From positions 36,517 through 100,516 of the forward strand of contig SFDP01000008.1 of the NCBI GenBank assembly GCA_004558185.1: 64,000 nt of DNA, given 5' to 3'. The notes under the pieces are model-generated. The model was not told the DNA's origin, did not search any database, and was given only the letters and a program-made list of their open reading frames with translations. The number at the start of each line of letters is the position of its first letter. Position 1 is the first letter of the stretch. Below, in pieces: positions 57,799 to 64,000 of this stretch. The position numbers and the translations under genes were made by a program. The stretch is from Lachnospiraceae bacterium. GTDB lineage: Bacteria; Bacillota; Clostridia; Lachnospirales; Lachnospiraceae.

Positions 57799-59382
57799 AT
57801 GTGTTCAATACTATGCTACACAGGAAAAGATATGGATAAGGAGCTTTGGGAGGAAAGCCTTGAAAGAACCTCCATGAGAGGCCCTGATGCAGCAAAAGTG
57901 GTGGAAACCGACTTTGGCTATCTGGGCTTCGCAAGGCTGGCAATCATGGGACTTAGTGAGGAAGGAATGCAGCCCTTTAAGCAGGAGGGAAATTGGCTGG
58001 TCTGCAATGGGGAGATCTATGGCTTTCGTACGCTGAAACGGGAGCTGGAGGGGAGAGGCTATTCCTTTCACAGCGGTTCTGACTGTGAGGTACTTTTGCC
58101 CCTTTATCAGGAATATGGCCCGGAAATGTTTTCTCATCTGGATGCGGAATATGCCTGTGTGCTCTATGACGGAAAGAAAAAAATGCTGTTGGCGGCCAGA
58201 GATCCTATAGGAATCAGACCCTTGTACTACGGTTATTCGGACAGCGGCAAGATTGCCTTTGCCAGTGAGCCTAAATGCCTGCTGGGAAGAGTAAAGGAGA
58301 TCATGCCTTTTCCCCCCGGCCACTATTATCTGGAAGGGAAATTCATTCCTTATGAAAAAATTGATGAGGTCCATGGATATGTACATGAAGATTTGGATAT
58401 CCTAACCGGAAAAATCCATGATAAGCTGGTGAAGGGAGTAGAAAAACGGCTGGATGCAGATGCCCCTCTGGGCTTCCTCCTGTCCGGAGGTTTGGACTCC
58501 AGTCTGGTCTGTGCCATTGCCGCCAATTTGCTGAAACGGCCTATCCGCACCTTTGCCATCGGCATGGATGTGGATGCCATTGATTTAAAGTATGCCAGGA
58601 AGGTGGCGGATTTTATTGGTGCCCATCATACTGAGGTCATTATGACCAAACAACAGGTATTGGATTCCCTGGAAACGGTAATAGAGGCACTGGCAACCTA
58701 CGATATCACTACTATTCGTGCCAGCATGGGAATGTATCTGGTGTGCAAGGCTATTCATGAAAATACGGATTTAAAAGTGCTGCTGACAGGAGAAATTTCT
58801 GATGAGCTATTCGGCTATAAATATACGGATTTTGCTCCCAGTGCCCAGGCATTTCAGGAGGAAGCGGCAAAACGGCTCAGAGAGCTGCACTATTACGACG
58901 TGCTTCGGGCCGACAGATGCCTTGCGGCCAATAGTCTGGAAGCCAGAGTTCCTTTTGGTGATCTGGATTTTGTTCGTTATGTCATGTCCATTGATCCGGC
59001 AGTGAAGCTGAATACCTATGGGAAGGGAAAATATCTGTTGAGGAAGGCCTTTGAAAAGGACAGAATTTTACCGGAGGAGATCCTTTGGAGAGAGAAGGCT
59101 GCCTTTTCGGATGCGGTGGGTCACAGTATGGTGGACGACCTGAAGGAATATGCCGACCGGCTATATAGTGATGAGGACTATGAGCGGCTTTGCGGCAAGT
59201 ATGATTTTGCCACCCCATTTACGAAGGAAGGTCTGCTTTACCGGGAAATTTTTGAAAAATATTATCCCGGGCAGGCTCATATGATCCCGGATTTCTGGAT
59301 GCCGAATAAAGAGTGGGAGGGCTGTAATGTGAATGATCCCAGTGCCAGAGTTTTGACGAATTATGGTGACAGCGGTGTATAA
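57799..59382 (+). CDS. asnB: Asparagine synthase (glutamine-hydrolysing)
   Basis: Makes asparagine from aspartate, ATP and glutamine. The class II glutaminase nucleophile is Cys2 (MCSILCYTG). NGEIYG, the PP-loop LLSGGLDSSLVCAIAANLL and TGEISDELFGY are intact. C-terminal residues to 527 include EARVPFGDLDFVRYVM. Length close to E. coli AsnB (554). ATG 57799 follows AAGGAGGAG. Leader attenuator upstream. purB follows, 104 bases later. Confidence 0.96.
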   Translation: MCSILCYTGKDMDKELWEESLERTSMRGPDAAKVVETDFGYLGFARLAIMGLSEEGMQPFKQEGNWLVCNGEIYGFRTLKRELEGRGYSFHSGSDCEVLLPLYQEYGPEMFSHLDAEYACVLYDGKKKMLLAARDPIGIRPLYYGYSDSGKIAFASEPKCLLGRVKEIMPFPPGHYYLEGKFIPYEKIDEVHGYVHEDLDILTGKIHDKLVKGVEKRLDADAPLGFLLSGGLDSSLVCAIAANLLKRPIRTFAIGMDVDAIDLKYARKVADFIGAHHTEVIMTKQQVLDSLETVIEALATYDITTIRASMGMYLVCKAIHENTDLKVLLTGEISDELFGYKYTDFAPSAQAFQEEAAKRLRELHYYDVLRADRCLAANSLEARVPFGDLDFVRYVMSIDPAVKLNTYGKGKYLLRKAFEKDRILPEEILWREKAAFSDAVGHSMVDDLKEYADRLYSDEDYERLCGKYDFATPFTKEGLLYREIFEKYYPGQAHMIPDFWMPNKEWEGCNVNDPSARVLTNYGDSGV

Positions 59383-59486
59383 GTTGTGGTACACTTAGGG
59401 GCGGAATGTGAGAAGAGGTTCTGATGCCTGCAGCAAAAGCTGGCGGTAAAAGAACTTCCAGAGAGAGTTTTGCAGCGGAGGAGAGT

Positions 59487-60938
59487 ATGAGAACAGATAT
59501 TTACCAGAGCCCCTTATCAGAGCGTTATGCCAGTAAAGAGATGCAGTATATTTTTTCACCGGATATGAAGTTTCGTACCTGGAGAAGACTGTGGATTGCC
59601 CTGGCCGAAACCGAGAAGGAATTAGGACTGAGCCAAAACGGAAAGCCGGTAATTACCCAGGAGCAGATCGACGAGCTGAAAGCCCATGCCGAAGACATCA
59701 ATTATGATGTGGCAAAGGCGAGGGAAAAAGAAGTTCGTCATGATGTCATGAGCCATGTGTATGCTTACGGGCAGCAGTGCCCCAAGGCCTCAGGAATCAT
59801 TCATCTGGGTGCAACCTCCTGCTATGTGGGGGACAATACGGACATTATCGTGATGACAGAGGGACTTAAGCTGGTAAAGAAGAAGCTGCTTAACGTGATG
59901 AAGGAGCTGGCAGATTTTGCGGATAAGTACAAAAATCAGCCTACCCTGGCCTTCACCCACTTTCAGCCGGCACAGCCTACTACGGTTGGCAAAAGAGCCT
60001 GTCTGTGGCTGCAGGAATTTTTTCTTGATTTGGAGGATTTACAGTATGTGCTGGACTCCATGAAGCTGCTGGGATCCAAGGGAACCACCGGTACCCAGGC
60101 TTCGTTTTTGGAGCTCTTTGACGGCGATCAGGAAACCATTGATAAAATAGACCCGATGATTGCAGCTAAAATGGGCTTTAAGGAATGCTATCCGGTATCC
60201 GGGCAGACCTATTCCCGTAAGGTGGATACCCGGGTGGCCAATGTTCTTGCAGGAATAGCAGCCAGTGCTCATAAAATGAGTAATGATATCCGCCTTCTGC
60301 AGCATCTGAAGGAGGTGGAGGAGCCCTTTGAAAAGAGTCAGATTGGATCATCGGCTATGGCCTATAAGCGTAATCCCATGAGAAGTGAGCGAATTGCCTC
60401 TCTTGCCCGCTATGTGATGGTGGATGCGCTGAATCCTGCCATTACCTCGGCCACACAATGGTTTGAAAGAACCTTAGATGATTCGGCTAATAAGAGATTG
60501 TCTATCCCGGAAGGCTTTCTGGCAGTAGACGGAATTCTGGATTTGTGCCTGAATGTGGTAGATGGTCTGGTGGTTTATCCCAAGGTTATTGAAAAACGAC
60601 TCTTAAGTGAGCTTCCCTTTATGGCAACGGAGAACATTATGATGGATGCAGTGAAAAACGGGGGAAACCGGCAGGAGCTTCATGAGCGTATCCGGGAGCT
60701 TTCCATGGAGGCCGGAAAGAGAGTGAAGGTAGAAGGCAAGGAAAACAATCTGTTGGAGCTGATCGCTGCAGATCCGGCCTTTAACCTGACCATGGAGGAG
60801 TTGGAAAGAACCATGGATCCGGTTAAATATGTGGGTCGTTCCTGCGTGCAGGTAGACAAATTTCTTTCGGAGGTCATCAATCCCTTGCTTGAGGCGAATA
60901 AGGAGGTTTTGGGAATGACTGCAGAGATTAATGTTTAG
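59487..60938 (+). CDS. purB: Adenylosuccinate lyase
   Basis: Cleaves SAICAR and adenylosuccinate in purine synthesis. Fumarase/aspartase fold with HLGATSCYVGDNTD, TFGKRACLW-like TVGKRACLWLQEF, the flexible signature loop GSSAMAYKRNPMRSER and the C-terminal helical domain. The protein is 483 residues from ATG 59487, preceded by GGAGGAG. An in-frame extension back to 59424 exists but has no family match. The leader (59401-59486) has a possible weak stem around CAGC-AAAA-GCTG. purA follows 86 bases later. Confidence 0.96.
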   Translation: MRTDIYQSPLSERYASKEMQYIFSPDMKFRTWRRLWIALAETEKELGLSQNGKPVITQEQIDELKAHAEDINYDVAKAREKEVRHDVMSHVYAYGQQCPKASGIIHLGATSCYVGDNTDIIVMTEGLKLVKKKLLNVMKELADFADKYKNQPTLAFTHFQPAQPTTVGKRACLWLQEFFLDLEDLQYVLDSMKLLGSKGTTGTQASFLELFDGDQETIDKIDPMIAAKMGFKECYPVSGQTYSRKVDTRVANVLAGIAASAHKMSNDIRLLQHLKEVEEPFEKSQIGSSAMAYKRNPMRSERIASLARYVMVDALNPAITSATQWFERTLDDSANKRLSIPEGFLAVDGILDLCLNVVDGLVVYPKVIEKRLLSELPFMATENIMMDAVKNGGNRQELHERIRELSMEAGKRVKVEGKENNLLELIAADPAFNLTMEELERTMDPVKYVGRSCVQVDKFLSEVINPLLEANKEVLGMTAEINV

Positions 60939-61024
60939 AAGCACAGAGCGGGCAGTAAGGAATCAGAGAGATTTCCCAGCTCGGCACTGAATAGTCAGAT
61001 AGATATTGAATATGGAGGTTTCAA

Positions 61025-62305
61025 ATGGTAAATGCGATTGTAGGCGCCAACTGGGGCGATGAAGGAAAAGGAAAAATCACGGATATGCTGGCTAAGGAGG
61101 CGGATATTATTGTACGCTTTCAGGGTGGAGCCAATGCCGGACATACTATTGTAAATAAGTACGGCAAGTTTGCACTGCATATCGTTCCTTCCGGTATTTT
61201 TTATGATCATACGACCAGCATCATCGGAAATGGTGTGGCATTAAATGTACCCAAGCTGTTTGAGGAACTGGAAAGCCTGAAGGAAAAGGGGGTTCCTGCT
61301 CCTAAAATTCTGGTTTCCGACAGAGCCCAGATGGTGATGAGCTATCACATTCTTTTTGACCAGTATGAGGAAGAAAGACTGGGAAAAAATTCCTTTGGTT
61401 CTACGAAATCAGGAATTGCTCCTTTCTACTCTGATAAATTTGCCAAAATCGGCTTTCAGGTCAGTGAGCTTTTCGATGAAGACTCCCTGATGGAAAAAAT
61501 AGAGAGGGTCTGTGATACCAAAAACGTTTTGCTGGAGCATTTATACCATAAACCCCGGCTTGAGCCCGGAGAAATTTATCGGGAACTGATGTCCTATAAG
61601 GAAATGGTTGCTCCCTATGTATGTGATGTATCCCTGTTTTTATGGAAGGCTGTTCAGGAGGGAAAAAACATTCTGCTGGAGGGACAGTTGGGGTCCTTAA
61701 AAGACCCGGATCATGGCATTTATCCCATGGTAACCTCATCCTCTACGCTGGCAGCCTACGGTGCCATTGGTGCAGGACTTCCACCCTATGAAATCAAGCG
61801 GATCATTACCGTATGTAAGGCCTACTCCAGTGCGGTGGGAGCAGGTGCCTTCGTTTCTGAAATTTTTGGCGAGGAAGCGGATGAGCTGAGAAGACGAGGT
61901 GGTGATGGTGGAGAATATGGTGCTACTACCGGCCGCCCCAGAAGAATGGGCTGGTTTGATGTGGTGGCCTCCAAGTATGGCTGCCGTATTCAGGGAACTA
62001 CAGACGTGGCCTTTACGGTGCTTGACGTACTGGGCTACCTGGATGAGATTCCTGTCTGTGTAGGCTATGAAATTGACGGCAAAGTAACTACAGATTTTCC
62101 TACCACCAGTCTGCTGAATAAGGCAAAGCCTGTACTGGAGGTATTGCCGGGCTGGAAATGCGACATCCGGGGAATTAGGGAATATGAAGCATTACCGGAA
62201 AATTGCCGGAAGTATATTGAATTTGTAGAGGAAAGGATTGGCTTCCCTATCACCATGATTTCCAATGGGCCGGGAAGAGAGGATATTATCTTTCGGAAAA
62301 AATAG
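61025..62305 (+). CDS. purA: Adenylosuccinate synthetase
   Basis: GTP-dependent conversion of IMP and aspartate to adenylosuccinate. GANWGDEGKGKITD is the P-loop and signature, with GANAGHTIVNKYGKFALHIVPSG, VLEGQLGSLKDPDHGIYPMVTSSST and the GATTGRPRRMGWFD region following. Length 426 residues is standard. Together with purB it makes AMP from IMP. It starts after GGAGG and ends at a strong terminator (62312-62338). Confidence 0.97.
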   Translation: MVNAIVGANWGDEGKGKITDMLAKEADIIVRFQGGANAGHTIVNKYGKFALHIVPSGIFYDHTTSIIGNGVALNVPKLFEELESLKEKGVPAPKILVSDRAQMVMSYHILFDQYEEERLGKNSFGSTKSGIAPFYSDKFAKIGFQVSELFDEDSLMEKIERVCDTKNVLLEHLYHKPRLEPGEIYRELMSYKEMVAPYVCDVSLFLWKAVQEGKNILLEGQLGSLKDPDHGIYPMVTSSSTLAAYGAIGAGLPPYEIKRIITVCKAYSSAVGAGAFVSEIFGEEADELRRRGGDGGEYGATTGRPRRMGWFDVVASKYGCRIQGTTDVAFTVLDVLGYLDEIPVCVGYEIDGKVTTDFPTTSLLNKAKPVLEVLPGWKCDIRGIREYEALPENCRKYIEFVEERIGFPITMISNGPGREDIIFRKK

Positions 62306-62311
62306 GAGGGA

Positions 62312-62338
62312 GGGTGCTGTAATACAGTACCCTTTTTT
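62312..62338 (+). terminator. Terminator after purA
   Basis: GGGTGCTGT, loop AAT, ACAGTACCC, then seven T. Nine pairs with one G-U. Confidence 0.88.
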
Positions 62339-62378
62339 TCGAGGGAATCGATTGTAAAATTGGATTTTTCACTTATTT

Positions 62379-62474
62379 ATGATGTTAGGGTCAAAAGCCC
62401 CTAACTATGATACCTACGGATTGTTACGTACTTCGTACTCCCACAATCCTGCAAAATATTCGCATATCGTGGTG
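62379..62474 (+). repeat. Dispersed structured repeat, copy C (truncated, 96 bases)
   Basis: Matches copies A and B from the left end through the core to GTGGTG, then stops; the right terminal repeat is missing. The break is at the same base where copies A and B diverge. Confidence 0.8.
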
Positions 62475-62475
62475 A

Positions 62476-62557
62476 TGCACAAAAAATAGTAATGGCTATT
62501 GAAGTAAAAACAATTTAGCGGTAAAATGACATTACCAAAATTTGTGCAATGCACAAA
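62476..62557 (+). promoter_or_regulatory. Promoter and palindromic operator of the DUF4143-type ATPase
   Basis: TTGAAG (62499-62504), 17 bases, TAAAAT (62522-62527). Downstream, at 62541-62557, TTTGTGCA-A-TGCACAAA is a perfect 8-bp inverted repeat; one more half-site, TGCACAAA, lies at 62476-62483, upstream of the -35. The placement, one site either side of the promoter, fits a repressor loop. Confidence 0.6.
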
Positions 62558-62573
62558 AACAAGGAGTGATATT

Positions 62574-63827
62574 ATGGAGATTAAGAGAGATTCATACATT
62601 GAACAGTTAAAGATAAGAAAAGATAACGGAATGATTAAGATTATCACGGGAATCAGAAGATGCGGCAAATCATTCCTGTTATTTGTGTTGTTTAAGAAGT
62701 ATTTACTGGAGAGTGGCATAGATAGTGACCACATCATTGAGATTGCTTTAGATGGCATTGAAAATGAGGAACTGAGAGATCCAAAGAAGTGTTATCAGCA
62801 TATTAAAGATGTAATGAAAGATGACCAGAAGTATTATCTGCTCTTGGATGAAGTACAGTTTATGCAACGATTTGAGGAAGTGCTGAATAGTTTGCTTCGT
62901 ATCAGCAACATTGATGTGTATGTAACTGGCAGTAATTCTAAATTTTTATCTAGCGATATTGTAACTGAATTTAGGGGCAGAGGAGATGAAATCAGAATTT
63001 ATCCGTTGTCCTTCGCAGAGTTCTATGCGGCTCTTGATGGAGATTATGATGATGCTTGGGAGGAATATATGATATATGGTGGCTTGCCACAAGTGGCACA
63101 ATTCTCTGTGGAACGCCAAAAGGCTGAGTATCTTAAAAATATTTTTACCAATGTTTATATCAAGGATGTGGTAGAGCGAAACAGGATTCAAAATGTTGAT
63201 GAGATTGGAACTTTGGTAGATATATTAGCTTCTGCCATTGGAGCCCCTACAAATCCAACCAAAATATCAAATACCTTTAAAAGTGAACGAGGTATCAATT
63301 ATAGTAATAAAACCATATCTAACCATATTGATTATCTGGCAGAGGCATTTTTGATTTCTAAAGCGGACCGGTATGATATTAAAGGTAGAAAATATGTGGG
63401 TGCAAATCTGAAATATTATTTTTCAGATGTTGGACTTAGAAATGCCAGACTAAACTTCAGACAGCAGGAGCCTACTCATATTATGGAGAACATTGTTTAT
63501 AATGAGCTGCTTGTGCGTGGTTACAATGTGGATGTTGGTATTGTGGATGTATTTGCAAAGAATAGTGAAGGAAAGAGGGTTCATAAGCAATTAGAGGTTG
63601 ATTTTGTAGTGAACCAGGGCAGTCAGAGATATTACATTCAGGTGGCTTATGATATGACCTCTGAGGAAAAGCAGATGCAGGAACTTAATTCATTCCGAAA
63701 TATTCCGGATTCATTTAAGAAGATTGTTATAGTGAATGGAACGAAAAAGCCTTGGAGAAATGAGGAAGGATTCGTGTTCATGGGCATGAAATATTTTCTG
63801 CTCAATGCAGATAGTTTGGAGTTTTAG
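62574..63827 (+). CDS. AAA ATPase with DUF4143-like C-terminal domain
   Basis: A 417-residue ATPase of the ATPase_2/DUF4143 type. Walker A is GIRRCGKSFLL at about residue 24, Walker B is YLLLDEVQFM, and TGSNSKFLSSDI is sensor 1. The C-terminal half (about 200-417) with RIQNVDEIGTLVDILASAIG, NTFKSERGINYSNKT and VDFVVNQGSQRYYIQV has a winged-helix and a PD-(D/E)XK-like segment typical of DUF4143. Role unknown in the family, sometimes linked to mobile or defence DNA. AAGGAG precedes ATG 62574. A palindromic operator lies between promoter and gene. Confidence 0.85.
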   Translation: MEIKRDSYIEQLKIRKDNGMIKIITGIRRCGKSFLLFVLFKKYLLESGIDSDHIIEIALDGIENEELRDPKKCYQHIKDVMKDDQKYYLLLDEVQFMQRFEEVLNSLLRISNIDVYVTGSNSKFLSSDIVTEFRGRGDEIRIYPLSFAEFYAALDGDYDDAWEEYMIYGGLPQVAQFSVERQKAEYLKNIFTNVYIKDVVERNRIQNVDEIGTLVDILASAIGAPTNPTKISNTFKSERGINYSNKTISNHIDYLAEAFLISKADRYDIKGRKYVGANLKYYFSDVGLRNARLNFRQQEPTHIMENIVYNELLVRGYNVDVGIVDVFAKNSEGKRVHKQLEVDFVVNQGSQRYYIQVAYDMTSEEKQMQELNSFRNIPDSFKKIVIVNGTKKPWRNEEGFVFMGMKYFLLNADSLEF

Positions 63828-63891
63828 TATGGAAAATTAGATGATTTATTTCGGTATAGAAGATATGGATATAAAGTCAGGAGGCAGAGAA

Positions 63892-63942
63892 ATGCCCTTA
63901 CGGTATAATTCATTAGGAAAGTATCAGATTCAGAGCAGTTAA
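63892..63942 (+). CDS. Possible 16-codon leader peptide
   Basis: AGGAGG (63879-63884) is 7 bases before ATG 63892, which opens MPLRYNSLGKYQIQSS and stops at TAA 63942. Overlapping hairpins follow at once. It could be a leader peptide for a gene beyond the window, or the truncated start of a lost gene. Confidence 0.35.
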   Translation: MPLRYNSLGKYQIQSS

Positions 63943-63980
63943 GAAGAGCAGATTCCTTCATTGAGTAAATCTGCTCTGAA
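63929..63980 (+). promoter_or_regulatory. Two mutually exclusive hairpins at the right edge
   Basis: TTCAGAGCAG (63929-63938) pairs with CTGCTCTGAA (63971-63980), and AGAGCAGATT (63945-63954) pairs with AATCTGCTCT (63968-63977). Both use the same 3' arm. A weak T-rich tail (ATTCTTTTC) follows. Confidence 0.5.
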
Positions 63981-64000
63981 TGTGATTCTTTTCAATTGTA

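Noticed and set aside
59376..59395. GTGTA...TACAC stem at the asnB stop as a terminator
   Set aside because: Five weak pairs, no T-run; purB may be read through.
1..64000. tRNA, rRNA, CRISPR, insertion sequences, prophage genes, replication origin
   Set aside because: None seen on either strand. Repeats found are short and lack transposase genes.

Overview
The window looks like chromosomal core from an anaerobic, spore-forming Firmicute of the class Clostridia. Lachnospiraceae (Blautia or a neighbour) is the best guess. Reasons: a complete spoIIIAA-AH operon and spoIVB, the DXP isoprenoid pathway, LL-diaminopimelate aminotransferase, an autonomous glycyl-radical protein, strong AAGGAGG ribosome sites and sigma-A promoters, and a type III glutamine synthetase. 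Genus cannot be fixed from the sequence alone. No rRNA, tRNA, CRISPR array, transposase or integrase was found.

Layout. 1-3.4 kb: end of ribF, rpsO, pnp with a structured leader, and a small glycyl-radical 'spare part' gene on the minus strand. 3.6-8.7 kb: spoIIIA operon with a candidate sigma-E promoter and a perfect hairpin inside the operon. 8.7-12.1 kb: prfC, a transglutaminase-like lipoprotein, an Asp23 protein. 12.1-22.1 kb: nusB-xseA-xseB-ispA-dxs-tlyA-nadK-argR-recN-spoIVB, the classic Clostridia cluster. 22.2-26.6 kb (minus): a CstA carrier, LytTR response regulator, LytS-type kinase and a small Cys-rich membrane protein; a LytTR-type double site lies upstream of cstA. 26.8-30.9 kb: half-size EamA transporter, FAD oxidoreductase, a glycosyltransferase apparently fused to a MarR-like winged helix, and a hypothetical. 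31.1-34.2 kb: an AT-rich three-gene cassette (DUF262, ABC-type ATPase, unknown), a candidate defence island. 34.2-62.3 kb: a nitrogen and nucleotide region holding purF, glnN, pyrG, gltB, gltD, glnA, an ANTAR antiterminator, dapL, a chemoreceptor, carB, carA, asnB, purB and purA. 62.5-64 kb: a DUF4143-type ATPase and a short ORF followed by competing hairpins.

How the parts work together. The 34-62 kb region gathers ammonia assimilation (two glutamine synthetases, glutamate synthase) with many glutamine consumers (PurF, PyrG, CarA, AsnB). Four of them (glnN, pyrG, carA, asnB) have a good promoter followed by an intrinsic terminator inside the 5' leader, and an ANTAR RNA-binding protein sits next to glnA. 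This suggests control by premature termination, although the ANTAR two-hairpin target could not be recognised and pyrimidine-based attenuation is an equally good explanation for pyrG and carA.

The most novel-looking items are two dispersed repeats. One is a 96-163 bp element in three copies with 18-bp inverted ends that pair completely if G-U is allowed, with an internal competing fold. The other is a 25-30 bp hairpin (GCTGC-N4-GCAGC) with a fixed AGAATGAGAGG tail that supplies the ribosome site of dxs, spoIVB and gltD. The glycosyltransferase-MarR fusion and the DUF262/ATPase/unknown cassette are the best protein-level candidates for an undescribed system.
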